This document shows positions 1-12,880 of a stretch of DNA of 64,000 nucleotides, piece by piece; position 1 is the stretch's first letter; each line of letters starts with the position of its first letter. The DNA is from Eonycteris spelaea (taxonomy: Eukaryota > Chordata > Mammalia > Chiroptera > Pteropodidae): positions 4,712,001 through 4,776,000 of the forward strand of contig PUFA01000092.1 in NCBI GenBank assembly GCA_003508835.1, read 5' to 3'. The notes under the pieces were generated by a model. That model was not told the origin of the DNA. It ran no database searches and saw only the letters and a program-made list of their open reading frames with translations. The translations under genes were made by a program, and so were the position numbers.

Positions 1-9
1 ATAGATTGA

Positions 10-27
10 GGGTGAGGGTGGGCGGGG
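10..27 (+). other. G-quadruplex motif
   Basis: Four runs of at least three guanines (10-12, 16-18, 20-22, 24-27) are separated by loops of 3, 1 and 1 bases (TGA, T, C). This fits the standard intramolecular quadruplex pattern on the non-template strand, so it would also be present in the intronic RNA. Formation is inferred from sequence only. Confidence 0.7.
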
Positions 28-1149
28 TACAGTGCTGAGTACCTCTCAGTGCCAACCCTCAGGGGGTTATCTGCTCCTGTGTGCCACTCAACTAATAACT
101 ATTCAATCTTTTTTGGTTCTGTAGTATTCCTTAAACTTTTCTCTTTTTAATTTTTCTTACCACTATCCTGTTAATACTACTTTACATTCTACAATGCTTT
201 ATGTGGGTCCAATGGGCAGGTCTTTAAAAGTGCTAGGGTTTTGTGATTCTGTGATTCATTTTTCTGCTTACTATCCTTTTGTATCCAACCATTTTACCTG
301 CTCTTTTAAGTTATCTCATAGATCTCTACCTAGTTTTTCCTTTTGATTTATTTAAAGAACATATTTTTACCCCTCGTAAATTCTTTATAGGAATAACTTT
401 AAATTTCTTTTTTTCCCCCCAGTTGATATAGTATAGGAGTTTGCTTATATTCTCTTTAATTTAGAAATCTTTATTTGAATTAAAGAGTAATTTACCCATT
501 ACTTTTTTTTTCCAGTTAATCTGATACAGTTTAAAAATTTTTTGGTTATAATTAGTGCTTTTAAGCAATTGCTGCACTCTCCATGGATAATCAAAAAAAA
601 AACAACACTTGTTTAATTCATCTAAGTGGAATTTTTCCTCTAAAATTGAACAATGGAGTCAATTATTTTATTGATTTGGATTACCTTTAACTCTGCTTTC
701 CTTATTTAACCAGTGTTAACTCTGCGTGCCCATGAATATATTTGGGAGTTTTCATGTTTTCAGTGATATTTAGAATTTAAGCGTTTTAATGTTAATGATA
801 ATATTTTTAAAAGCGTATTCTGAATTATCTGGATCTCCTGCCTTTTAGCTAAACATTGCTATATGATAAAGTTGTGTTTGTTTAGTTTTGTGTTTGTGCT
901 ACATGAAGGCCAACTACTTCCAGTATTTGAAATGTATGAAGCTTTCACCGAGATTCAAATAACAAAAATACTAGGCACTTTCTTCTGCTTCTCTGTTTTG
1001 TTAATTTTCTCAAAATTATCATTTTCTTCTTCTCTACTGATCATTTCTATCAGCCTGCAAATATGCTGTTATTTCTTCATTGTTAAACAATAAAATCCCT
1101 CTGTTGTTTCCAATATTCTTCGCCAGCTTTTTTGTTGCTCCTTTCTGTG

Positions 1150-2605
1150 CTCTTCTTTACAGCTAAATTTCTACAAATAATTGTCATTACTCGTGGTCTC
1201 TAGTTCCTCTTCCCCCATTGCCTTTTGAATAAGCTTTTGTTTTCTCCTTCCTTCCTACTTTGCAGACACATGTTAAAGTCACCAGTTATAAAATTTTCAG
1301 TTCTCATCTTTTAATTGGCAGCATACAGCACAAATTGAGCACTCTTAGAAACACTTTTTCATTTGGCCTCTAGGTCAGCACATTCTCCTAGTTTTCCTCC
1401 AAACTTTGCCTTTTTTTCCCTCCTCAACTTTGCCGATTTATTTTTCACTTATTGTCTTTGTAACATTGCATCTCTTCTCTATGTACCCATTTAAATTTAC
1501 TTGGTAATCTCATCCAGTTCCATGTTTTTTAATGTCATCTTTATGCTTAAGACTTTCAACTCATATATCCAACAGTCAAATTAATAGCTTTATCTTAATA
1601 TTTGAAGGCATCTTAAACTTAACATTTCCCAAACTGAACTTTTGACATCTCAACATGCTTCTTTGTGGTTTTCCATTTCTTAGTTAATGGCAACTCTTTA
1701 AGTTGCTTAGGGCAAAAAAGCCTTTTCATCATCTTTAGCCTAATTTCTCTGACTCATACTGCACATCCATTTCATCAACAAATCCTTTTGACTCTATCTT
1801 TAGACTATATCAGAGTCTCACATCTTTTCTGCTATTATGTTTCATCATCTCTTACTGGGATTAATGCCGTATCCTGTAATCAGTCTTGCTGTGTCCACCC
1901 TTGCCTGTTTATTTATAGGCTATTCAAAATCCAGCCGGAGGGATCCTGTTGAAATGCAGTTTCAGAGAATGGCATGATTTTGGTTGATGGCTTCCTGTCT
2001 CACTCACCTACTTATTGACTCATTCTCACACTAAAAGTCAGAGTGCTTAAAATGACCTGCAAGGCCCTGACTGATTCATGCCACCTTCGCATCCCATTCT
2101 CTTAACTCTTCAACTTCATCTCCTACCACTATTTCTCTTACTCCAGACCAGATATTCTGGACTTTTGGCCTTCCGCTGATGTGCTAAACCTGCTCATACC
2201 CCAGGACCTTTGCACTAGCGTCCCTCGCCTGGAAGATACCTTCCCTTGGATGTAAACATGGGTACACTTCCTCACTTTCTTCCACTTTTCTTTTAAATGT
2301 CACCTCTCAGTGAGGCTTTCTCCATCTTCCTTTTTAAAATTGCAGTAGTCCCACCTCCTCCCCTAATCACCTACTCCCCGTTTTATTCTCCATAGCGTCT
2401 CATCATGTAACACATTGTCTATTTTTGTGTTTATAGTCTGTTTTCTCTGATTTGAATGTAAGTTCCATGAGGATAGGATTTTTTTTTCTGTTTTCTTTTG
2501 CTGCTGTATAGACTTATTCAAATATTTATAAAGTACCTAATGCCATATAGATACTATTCAGCTTAGTACTCTATAAATTTTTGAATAAGTGTATGAATTT
2601 TTAAT
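1150..2605 (+). repeat. LINE-2 (L2) copy, reverse-transcriptase region to 3' end
   Basis: The order of recognisable blocks follows the L2 consensus as I remember it. There is an RT-like block (about 1260-1560), a peptide remnant VNGNS near 1685, and the 'atccatttcatcaacaaatc' block at about 1767. The 'gcaaggccctgactgat' block follows near 2060, then the 'aggacctttgcacta' block near 2202, and the 'gaatgtaagttccatgagg' block near 2454. The 3' tail (ctataaatttttgaataagt) lies around 2571. No intact ORF survives; frames are broken throughout. Most genomic L2 copies are short 3' fragments, so about 1.4 kb is long. Confidence 0.75.
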
Positions 2606-4229
2606 CTTTTCAGTATCACAATTTTTCTGTTAGAGATAACAATTGAACCTTAGGAATTTAGTAATTTGTGGAGATGGTGCTTAAACCCACATTTGTCTTG
2701 GCTAATAGTGCAATCATTATATGTATTATTAATTTACCTATTGAGATACTATGTATATGAACTTTATATCAGGTTAATTGCTTTATAACAAGTAAGTAAT
2801 GAGAATTATACGTTTTATGTGTGCTTTTACCCTCAATTGTTACTTGTTCGGGAGAATATAGGAACAGATTTTTAATCTTTAGTTCATATTGAAGCAGTTT
2901 TTTGCTAGATCATAGAAACTTGGGGAGAGTTGTTAAGCTATTCCTCAAACTAAGCATGTTTGGAGTAAGAATTCTGAGAAACTCAACTTTTCTGCCTTCT
3001 AGCAATGAAAAGCTATATTTACTGAGATGAAAAATAGCTACATCCAGAGAACTTGAAGCAGCAAGGAATAAATAAGAACACTGCTTCTTAGGTTCAGGTG
3101 GTTCACATATTCCACAGATGTGGATTCTACAGGTGGCAGCTGGAATCTATGTTTCTTTGCTATCAGTGAATTGTTCTTAGTTCAGTGGATCACAGATTTT
3201 CAGAAATCATCTAGCTACTTGCAGTCAAATAGAGAACTGATGAGGGATAGAGGTCATAATCAGAAGATAGTCACAGATCGTGATGAGTATGTGTCATGCT
3301 TTTAAGCTTTTGCAGCTGCTTTGAGTGAAACTACAGGATGTGTCTGGTTGCCATTTCCTAGCACCTGCCCTATTGGTGGTTCAGGTTTAAAAAGATTGAG
3401 CTGAAAGTGAAGTCTACGCACCAAGAAGAACTGGTATCCTTGGATTATGGAACTGAAGTATGAATCCCAGATCTGATCCCCCAACTTTTGGTCACCTGGG
3501 CCTACAGTGACCATTGCTTGTGTCTATCCAGGTCCCTGAAATTAGATTTTTTCATGAAATGTTGATATTGGCCAAAAGGTGGTGAAATTTCAGAGGAGAA
3601 TTGTGGTATGCTATTAACATGGTCATTTGTGGTTTCATGGAAAGCCTAAGGTGTTTCTCAAGTTCCTTTAATTTGAAAAGTCTCAAACTTTAAATTCTGG
3701 TTCTTCTTAAGTGGGTTGTGCTGAAACCTCTGCTCAGTTCATTGAGCTTCCAGCTGTTACCTACTGGGCTCTTAGAGTCTACTTTAGGCATAGGGGTTAG
3801 CCAAGGTTTTGAGCAGAATTTTGCACAGATTTTGGGGTACTCCCATGTAGTGCTCTTCTTTTAGGGACTTAGTTCCACAATTTCTAGCCACTGGCATCCC
3901 CAGATTCCATTCTTTGATACCTCAAGCCGATAAGACTGAGTCTGTCTGAATACTAGCTATTTTATGTCACAGTGACTGGGACGTTTCCCTGGGGGACAAG
4001 CCTTATAAATGTCATGCTCTTCCATTGCACTTCATTTCTTTAAAGGGTCAAGTCTCTTTCAGTTTATGCCTACTTTTTGTCTTTTCAATGTCTTTAAGTC
4101 TTATTTATTATATTTAGTTTAGCATTTATAATCACATGTGAGAGGGTTGTCTGAAAAAAACTACTCTGCCATTACTGAAATCAGAAGAAACCATAATAAG
4201 TTGTGATACATGGAGTTTTTGTTATTCAG

Positions 4230-5075
4230 TTCAAAATTCTTTCTAATTTCCATTACAATTTTCTATTTTGAGTGGTGTGTTACTTAGACATATTTAAAAA
4301 TTTTTTCTGACATAAGGATTTTCTAATTATCTTTTTGTTATTGACTTCTAGCTTAATTCCACCATAGTCAGAGAATATACTCTGTGTGATTTTAATTCTT
4401 CAAAATTTGTTGAGATTGGATTTATAATCAGTCTATGGTCAATTAATACCAATGTTCTCTGTTTACTTGAAAAGGATTTATATTCTTAGCTGTTGGGTGC
4501 AGTGTCATGGCTATGTCCGTTAAGTCATGTTCGTTAATGATGTTAGAATCTGCATAGTTACTTTATAATTTTAGTATGCTTTATGTGTCAGTTACTGATA
4601 TTGATATATTAAAGTCTCCTATATTGGTAATTTATCCATTTCTCCCTTTAATTCTGTTAATTTATCTATTTATTTGGAACCACGTTGTTACGTGAGTATA
4701 AATTTAGTACTATGTCCTCCTTGTGAATTGAACCCTTTCCCCTTAAGGTCTACTTTGTCTGCTATTAAAGTAGCATTATCAACTTTCATTGAGTTGGTTT
4801 TTCATTGTATATATTTTTCTTTTTACTTACAACTTTTCTGTTATCTTTATTATTTTCTTTTAAGTGGTTGGGTTTTGCTTTCTTTTATCCTAGTGTCACA
4901 ATCTTTATGTTAATTGGAACATTTAGATTACTTAGTTAATATAATTGCTGTGTTGACATTTTAACCAGCTATCATTCTAGTTATTTTCTCTTTTCTTCAC
5001 TTGTTCTATGCTTTTTTCCTTCATTTCACCATTAATGTATTGACTTTCCAGTTATATTGTGCATTATATTGCTCT
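4230..5075 (-). repeat. L1 (L1M-type) internal fragment, antisense to gene
   Basis: T-rich sequence reads like the complement of an old L1 body. It includes the block around 4600-4650 (attaaagtctcctatattgg, then 'tttctccctttaattctgtt') and 'ctactttgtctgctattaaa' near 4750. Heavily diverged. It ends within about 50 bp of the exon 4 acceptor pyrimidine tract, so part of that tract could derive from L1 sequence. Assignment rests on remembered consensus only. Confidence 0.6.
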
Positions 5076-5125
5076 TGTTTGTCATATTAAGATGATCTTT
5101 CTCTTCTCTTTTTTCTTTTTTTTAA

Positions 5126-5655
<530 letters not shown>

Positions 5656-5769
5656 TGATCACCATTTGATGTTTTCATTTTGGTTTATTCTATTAATATT
5701 AACTAATATGCTTATCTAGAGGAACTACTTCAAGTATATAATTCAACAATAAGTCGTATTTATATGGCA

Positions 5770-6850
5770 CCGTATGTTCACTGCCCATTGTTAGAGTTCT
5801 TTCTGTCATCACATATTTGACTCCTGTACCCATCTACCTCCTCTTCCCACCCCTCTCCACCCCCACCCTCTGGTAACCACTAGTCTGCTGTCCATGTCCA
5901 TGAGTCTGTTTGTCATGTTTTTTTTTGCTTTTATATTTATATCCCACATATAAGCAATATCATGTGGTTTTTAACTTTTTCTGACTTGTTTCACTTAGCA
6001 TGATTATTTCAAGATCCATTTATGTTGTGCAAATGGCAGTATTTCATCTCTTCTTATAGTTGAGAAATATTTCATTGTATATATGTACCACGGCTTCTTT
6101 AGCCAGTCATCTATTGTAGAGCACTTTGGTTGCTTCCCTGTCATGGCCACTGTGAATAATGCTGCTATGAACATTGGTGTACATGTATCTTTTTGGATAT
6201 ATGTTTTGAAGTCTTTGGGGTAAATACCCAGTGGTAGGATTGCTGGATCATATGGTAGACCAATTCTTAGATTTTTGAGGAATCTCCGTACTGTTTTCCA
6301 TAGTGGCTGTACCAATTTGCAGTCCCACCAGCAGTGTGTGAGCGTTCCTTTTTCTCCACATCCTTTCCGACTCTTATTATTACTTGTCCTGTTGATAATA
6401 GCCATTCTAACAGGTGTGATGGTATCTTATTGTGGTTTTGATTTGCATTTCCCTAATAGCTAGCGATGTTGAACATCTTTTCATATATTGTTGGCCATTT
6501 GTATATCCTCTAGGGAGAAGTGTCTGTTCAGATCCTCTGCCCATTTTTTAATTGGATCATTTGTTTTTTTTGTTGTTGTTGTTATTGAATTGTATGAGTT
6601 CTTTGTGTATTTTGGACATTAGGCCCTTATCGGAGGCATTGCTTGTAAATATATTTTCCCATTCATATGGTTGTCTCTTTGCCTTGTTGACTGTTTCTTT
6701 TGCTATGCAGAAGCTTTCCAGTTTGATATAGTCCCATTCATTTATTTTAGCTTTTACTTCCCTTACCTTTGAGGTCAAATTCATAAAATCCTCTTTAAGT
6801 CCAGGGTCCATGAGTTTAGTTCCTATGTTTTCTTCAATGCAATTTGTTTC
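5770..6850 (-). mobile_element. LINE-1, 5'-truncated, antisense to gene
   Basis: The complement encodes the C-terminal part of L1 ORF2p. Residues resembling [19 protein letters not shown] and [14 protein letters not shown] are read from 6405 down to 6004, with an upstream piece [20 protein letters not shown] from 6811 to 6557. At least one frame change separates the pieces, and the 5' end of the element is missing. The 3' UTR side (5770-6000) has the C-rich block 'ccacccccaccctctggtaa' near 5858. A dead copy, moderately old. It lies in the usual tolerated orientation, antisense to the host gene. Confidence 0.85.
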
Positions 6851-7794
6851 TCACTTTTCAAATAGGCTAAGAAAAGCCTTTGTAACTTAGGTGTTCTTTT
6901 TAGTCCAGGTAAGATAATATTTGTTCAAACAATTAATTTTGAAGCATCTTTCTTTATAGCTTCCACAATAATCTTCATAATAGGTTAGACCTTTTAATAA
7001 AAATATTTTTGCATATTTTAAGTCTTAATTTTTTACATTATCTTTTCTAGTTCTATTTACTGAAGAGCTTTCTAGGGATTCAGTATAGAAACTCAGCTAC
7101 CCAGGGCTGTCTCTCTGTTTTTTGATAGCATAAGTGGTTGTGAATGTGTATTTATGTTGTATGTTTCATTTGTTTTTTCTACCAGAGCAAAGTCATAAAG
7201 TTTTTCTTAGTTGAATGGAGAGGTTACATCATTTTTTCAATGTCAGCTGGAAGTGGTAGGTTGGGACAGAAACCACATTTGAGGCAACAGATTTTTTTTG
7301 TATGCTTCAGCTGAACACTGAATTGCATTTAATGTTTATGATGTTACTTAGTATTTTTAAGAATAGGCTTTTTCTCTCAATCCCCTACTTTCCCTCACCC
7401 CACTCCTTTCTCTCTTGTTTAATCCCAAATGAAAATATACATATAGCACAAGATGCTAAAAATAGCAGATGAAGAAAGCCGATGAAGAGAAACTAAAGTA
7501 GGAACATGAGATAAAAGACATTGTGTATTGTGGTAAGTAATGTGTTCAGCAGTCTATTTACAGAAAATGAAATCGTGATATTTGTTCTATTTTATTTTTT
7601 AAATAAAAATCCTTCAATAAAAATGATATAAAAATGATTTTGAAAGCCAAATATAACTTGCTTCAAGGAACCTTATTAGAGCCGTTGTGATAAATTCAGG
7701 TTTATTTTTTAATGGTAACTCTTCCTGTATAACTCTTGTCTTTATGCAGTTTCTTTAACAACCATTAAAAAATAGACACAAGTTCGTGATCTGA

Positions 7795-8045
7795 GGCAAA
7801 ATGGTCTAGAAGTTAAGAGCTTGAGCTACGGTGTCAGTTTGAACCGGGCGAGAGTCCCTGGTCTAGCAAGGGATATAACCGTGGGCAGGCTCTCCGATCT
7901 CTCTTTAAGCTTTAGTCTATACTTCTAAATTGGGGAAAATAATAACAACTACCTCATGGGGTAACTATGAACAGGAGATGAATTAATAATGCACATAGAG
8001 TTCTTGGCCCAGTTAACACACGTGCAGTCTACTGTCATTATGATC
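7795..8045 (+). repeat. MIR SINE
   Basis: Near full-length tRNA-derived MIR. The A-box-like start 'agaagttaagagcttgag' (about 7809), a B-box-like 'gtttgaaccgggcgagag' near 7837, the core 'taacaactacctcatggggt' near 7943 and the tail 'aattaataatgcacatagag' follow the MIR order. Diverged; not a functional tRNA gene. Confidence 0.8.
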
Positions 8046-8390
8046 ACCTTCGTAAATAACCGTGTCCTCAAGGTGGTCCTGGAGCCCTTTTCTGTCAACT
8101 ACAAGTGGGCAGTGTCCACACTTTTCTTTTAGCCTTTCAGTAACTGGGCATTATAGTGCGCAGATCGTGAAGTTCATTGGATGACTTTTCCACTTAGGAA
8201 ATGAAGACTGTATTTCATGGAAAAGGAGATTCTGATATGTTAAAATTGGGGAGAGTTGCATGCCTTTTGAAAGTTGCAGTAGAGTATTGGTAGAAAAGAT
8301 TTCTTTAAAGGTTTCTTAAAAGGTAAATATAGGAAGATATTGACATCTTTACTTTTTTGTTTAGATAAATGCTTTTTGCAGATTCCTTTT

Positions 8391-8394
<4 letters not shown>

Positions 8395-8440
<46 letters not shown>
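8395..8440 (+). repeat. (AC)23 microsatellite
   Basis: Uninterrupted AC dinucleotide repeat of 46 nt. It ends 248 nt upstream of exon 6. In the transcript it is a CA repeat, the kind of site bound by hnRNP L; any splicing role is inference. Likely length-polymorphic. Confidence 0.97.
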
Positions 8441-8442
<2 letters not shown>

Positions 8443-8474
8443 TTAGCTTCTTAACAGAAGACCAGTCTTAGTCA

Positions 8475-8515
8475 TAAGGATATAGTAGGCATCTGATAAA
8501 TGTTGAATAAGTGGA
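8475..8515 (+). repeat. Short L2/MIR-like 3' tail
   Basis: The string tagtaggcatctgataaatg and the following ttgaataagtgg resemble the shared L2/MIR 3' end 'tagtaggcgctcaataaatg'. It is too short to tell which family. Confidence 0.4.
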
Positions 8516-8687
8516 ATTTTTTGAGACAGTATGTAAATTTTCATAATAAGTGATAATTAGGCTAAAATGCCAGGTTTCTATTTTTAATTAGTAGCAATAG
8601 GTTATTTAAATATAAACCCTTTTTGTAAGTGAGTTTACTGGGATACATTTTTACTAAAATTGTCTTTTAAAAAATCTGTTTTTGCAG

Positions 8688-8796
8688 GTGGTTGTACCCA
8701 GAAGCCCTTTCCAGGCCAAAGGACTTCTTTTGTCATGCATAGAGGATAAAAATCCTTGTATATTTTTTGAGCCTAAAATACTTTACAGGGGAGCAG
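8688..8796 (+). CDS. BCKDHB: BCKDHB exon 6
   Basis: 109-nt exon (human c.634-742). It starts on a codon boundary and ends after the first base of codon 248. It encodes residues 212-247, beginning [14 protein letters not shown] and ending KILYRGA. It supplies the second half of the E1 beta potassium site: Cys228, Asp231 and Asn233 (mature 178, 181, 183), seen as SCIEDKN. The FFEPK segment near the end is typical of the transketolase-like beta family. The donor gtaaag is good, and the acceptor tgcag follows a T-rich tract. The exon length is not a multiple of three, so skipping would shift the frame. Confidence 0.97.
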
Positions 8797-9034
8797 GTAA
8801 AGGTTTTCTTTTATTTTATATTTGTGATATTTTTATATTTTTGTTTTTCACAGTTCAAAAAATTAACAGCTCCCCTCCAATAGTTTGATTTATATTTGCC
8901 TTGTAGAAAAATCTGATTTGTTTCTATATTTAGTTTGTTCTCAGGTATATGTTTTATGTTAAATTTAGGGAAAACTCATCTAGCTATTTTATTTTGATTG
9001 TGGAAACCAAGAAGCAATGCGAAGTAGAAGCAAG

Positions 9035-9095
9035 AATATAGGTAGCAAGCACCTAGTAGGTGCTTAGTAAATGTGGATTGAATAAGAAAGTGAAT
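9035..9095 (+). repeat. L2 3'-end fragment
   Basis: The string gcacctagtaggtgcttagt followed by aaatgtggattgaataag matches the L2 3' tail pattern (cacatagtaggcgctcaataaatg...ttgaatgaa). Only about 60 bp. Confidence 0.5.
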
Positions 9096-9429
9096 GACCT
9101 CATTGTACTAAATAAGAGCAAATGCCCTTTTAGCTAAGAGTCTGTGTAGGTCTTAAATTGGAATACTTTTTATAGTGAAGGAGGCACTATTAATGCTGTG
9201 ATATCAGGCCTACACTGGGCTGACTGTCTAAAGCAAGCTGTGGTGTTTAGTCATGCTCCTTTTAGCTTAAGATCATAATTCTGTAAACATCATCTGTGAC
9301 TGCTTATTTATCAGCTGTAATGGAAATTTTAAACATCAAATGATTTGTTCTGTCTAAAGTATATTTTGAATTCAAGAAATATTGCTTTGGCAAATCTTTT
9401 CTCTGAATAGTTAAGCATAAAAACATTTT

Positions 9430-10060
9430 GTTTTATTGTATTGTGATTTACATATAGTAGAATGTGTAGATATTATATTCAATTTGATAGACTTTTGATT
9501 GTCCTGTGTATACATGTAACAACTATGCAAAATAAGACATACAGCATTTCATCACTCCAGGTCTGATAAATCCATTCATCTTTTCTACCAATCTACTCTC
9601 CCTATCCCACACTTAGGTATTTTCTGATTGCTATTACCATAGATTAGTTGCATGTTTTTGGGCCTCACATAAATTGAATCACACAGTCCTGTATATTCTG
9701 TGTTTGGCTTCTGTGTTCTTTTGCCCAACCTAGTGTTTTTGGGATTCATTCATGTTGATGTTTATATCAGTACGTTATTCCTTTTTCATTGCTGAGTATC
9801 ATTCCATTGTATGAACAGATGACAATTTGTCAGTTTTGCCTATTTTCTACAAGCTTGCTATGGACATTCTTGTATGGTGTTTTCATGAACATGTTTTCAT
9901 TTCTTCTGGGTAATAAACATCCATAAATGGGGTTGGCGTGTCACCGGGTAGATGTAGACTTAGCTTTATAAGAATCTGCTGAAGAGTTTTTCAAAGTGAT
10001 TGTGCCATTTTACACTTGTATTGGAAATTTATCAGAGTTCCAGTCGCTCTTAAGTTACAC
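9430..10060 (-). repeat. Old L1 (L1M-type) 3' region, antisense
   Basis: Block order matches the complement of old L1 3' ends. There is 'ccctatcccacacttaggt' near 9601, 'aaattgaatcacacagtcct' near 9671, 'gggattcattcatgttgatg' near 9740 and 'gctgagtatcattccattg' near 9791. The series ends with 'atgaacatgttttcatttct' near 9885. No ORF survives. Confidence 0.7.
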
Positions 10061-10680
10061 ATTTTAAATTGAATGTCTACATTTTTAGAGAACTCTATTG
10101 TGTTCTATATTCCATTATGGAATAAAACAATTACTCTAAGAATTAAAAAAAAATCTCAAGGGAAGTAGGAAGACACTGACGGTATACAGTGAATAGCTAT
10201 TTGATTTTGAATAATTTTAATATCCTATAGGTATCATATTTGTGAGGCTCATCAGCTGTTATAGCTAATCAATTAATGCAGATATTTTCAGTATTTAATA
10301 AATGGAGACTGAGTAAGAAACATTTGGAAAAGCAATATTCATTTTACTGCAAATTTTGAAATCAGGATTGGTAAGGAAAATGCTTAATGTTATAGGATTC
10401 CAGCTAAGAAATGAGCTTGAAACATTTATTGCAGTCTTGGCCCTAGGGGAGCTTATAAAAGACTCTGAGGAGGATTGGGGTTAAGAAGTTTTTCAGAAGT
10501 TTCCGCGTGATTGATTATGTGCCATTTTGAAGACTAACTCTGAATGTTTTTTTTTGACCCCTAGTGGCTTAGTAAAGACCATAAAGGTGTTAGTTTTTCC
10601 ACAGCTAAAGAGCTGCTCTGCAGAAGAAAGTAGACTAGGAAGAAGAAGTTAGCCACTAAAGTCTTCATATGAGTGTCTTT

Positions 10681-10863
10681 AGGTGGTTATCAGAGCTCAT
10701 CTCAGGGCCAGCAGTAGAAGCATCCTCAGAGCTTATTAGAAATGCAAATTGTCAAGCTTTATTCAAGACCTACTGAATTAGAACCTGTGGGAACAGGGCC
10801 CAGTTATCTGCCGTAGTATCCCTCCAGGTGATTCTGACTCAGGCTTAAATTTGAGAACCACTG
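10681..10863 (-). mobile_element. MER5A-like hAT-Charlie element
   Basis: About 183 bp that aligns over its whole length to MER5A as I recall it. It has a 5' end like gtggttatcagagc, internal 'ttattagaaatgcaaatt' (about 10734), 'cctactgaattagaacc' and 'cctccaggtgattctgactc', and ends in 'ttgagaaccactg'. The terminal inverted repeats (aggtggtta / gaaccactg) are still visible. It is non-autonomous and carries no coding capacity. Confidence 0.85.
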
Positions 10864-11699
10864 CTTGAGGTCAGTTTGGAAGCAATAATCAAAGTTGCTC
10901 ATCTCTATTTTATTTCATTATTGGTTCAGGATGCCTTTAACTCATGGTTTTCTTAGACTTAGCTTTTGGTTCAAATTAGTACCTTACAGCTGACCCTATT
11001 CTGGTTTCTGCTTTTTTGGGGAAGGGTATTGGCGAGGGGTTGTGAATATACTGACACTGATTCTTCAATTGCTGCCTATATGCAGTCTGCTCTTCTCCAG
11101 CCCTATTAATCTCTTAGATCTACTTCATATTGACAGACAATTCCAAATTTCCAGTTGTTTAGAATGATATAAAAAGAAATGGAGACTTTTGGTGGAGTAG
11201 TCTGTGGTGCCTTGTGGAAGACATTTCTATATTGACAGAATCAAATGGAGCAATAAAAGAAAGTGCTTTAGATTAATTTCATAAACCAATAGACCTTTAG
11301 TATCCATAAATAATTTGACTTTTTTCCTACATTTTCTTGAATGCCAGCATATATTGGGAATAGTTAAAATAGTGGACTAAAAATGTGAACTTTTATATTT
11401 AGAAGTTTTTTTAAGAGTTTATATTGTGAAGGTGCATAGAGAAATATATATATTATATATAAAATATGTATATGATACTAGGCTGACAATTCTTTGTAAA
11501 AGTACTTGGGGTTTTGTTCATTACATAATAGCTCATTTAGGTTAATTATCCCGTAATCTTAACTAAATGGAACATTAATCAATTATAAGTAAAAAGAACT
11601 TTTGAGTATTCTAAGGCAATGTTTATAAAACCTGTGCATTTAAACTCATATTTTCCTCATAGAATGGTATCTCAAATACATAGATATTCATGAATTAGA

Positions 11700-12175
11700 C
11701 AGGTACAAAAAGTTTGATTTATTAGTTAGGCTAACAATAAAATCCATAATAAGACTGTAGAATGGAAATTTATTTCTCTCACATGAAGATCCAGACTGGC
11801 AGTCTAGGGCTGGCATGGTGGATCCTCTGTCATCAGAGTACCTGGGCCCTTCTGTCTGGTTTCTCTGTTGTCTTTAACATGCTACATTCAGTGCCTGGTC
11901 CCAAGTGGCCATTCTGTTCCCAACATCACATAAACATTTTAGCCATCAGGACAGGGAAAGAAGGAAAGGGGAAAATGGAAAAGAACTATCCTTCTCTTTA
12001 AAGAATAACTTGGAAATTGCACATATTGAATCTACACACATCTCATTGGTCAAAACTTAATCATAGTGCCACATCTAGCCACAAGGGAGGCTGAGAAAAG
12101 TACTCTTTAGCTTAGTGCCCGCCTGAAAATTTTATTACACAATGATGGGAGGTGGACATTGAAAACTACCAATCT
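11700..12175 (+). repeat. Old interspersed repeat, family not assigned
   Basis: The sequence has the feel of a repeat seen often in mammalian genomes ('tttatttctctcacatgaag', 'acatctcattggtcaaaact', 'cacatctagccacaagggag'). I cannot name the family with confidence; an old LTR or DNA-element origin is possible. No coding potential is claimed. Confidence 0.35.
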
Positions 12176-12464
12176 CTGACTGCCACAATTGCTTTCACGG
12201 TCTCCAAAAGAAGTCATAAGTTTTCAGGAGGCGATAGAACTGTTAGAAATAATATGATCATTTGCCTTTTGACCCATAGTCTACCTTTGAGAATCTATTT
12301 CATTGAGATACTGATCAGAGCTAGAAAAAAATGTTATTGTTCATTGAAGCACCATTTTGTCAATTCCCAGAGGATTTCAGTTGTTTGAATAAACAAAGCT
12401 TTATCCATCTGATGGATTACACTGCAGCTCTTTAAAGGCATGTGACTTATCTCTAGGTACTGCT

Positions 12465-12880
12465 TTATCAGTCAGGGTTTGATCAGAGGTGTAAACCACT
12501 GGAAAACATAATAAGGAATGTATTATGGACAATACACACAATTATAGAAACTACACAGTCTATGAAATGTTTTTGCTTCTGTGGTTGGTGCTATAGCCTG
12601 AAGTCTGCAGAGCAATCAGATTGCCATGTCAGGAAGAGTTGATGGACATGAAGCAGGGGAGAACAAGGATGGCAAGAACCTACTGGCGTGGATTGGAATC
12701 CAAAGGACAGTCTGGAACCAATGTCTTTCTCTCACTACCTCTGAACCTTAGTGTGAGGAAAAGGCCGGTTAGTAGGAGACTGGGCTAGGAGATTTTAACA
12801 GCCTCCAAGAAATGGCGAGGAACTGAATTAGTGGAGGGGGGTGTGTTAGAAATTTCTTAGATCATATGAAATAGTTGGTG
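12465..12880 (+). repeat. Possible old interspersed repeat, family not assigned
   Basis: It begins 'tcagtcagggtttgatcaga' and is followed by G/A-rich repeat-like sequence. A similar opening (atcaatcagggttcttaatt) occurs at 30084, which suggests the two belong to one family. Not identified. Confidence 0.3.

Noticed and set aside
6004..6405. 133-codon minus-strand frame as a possible gene
   Set aside because: It is clearly the C-terminal part of L1 ORF2p from a truncated element, not a host gene.
7795..7870. tRNA-like A and B boxes
   Set aside because: They belong to a MIR SINE; there is no cloverleaf, acceptor stem or terminator of a true tRNA gene.
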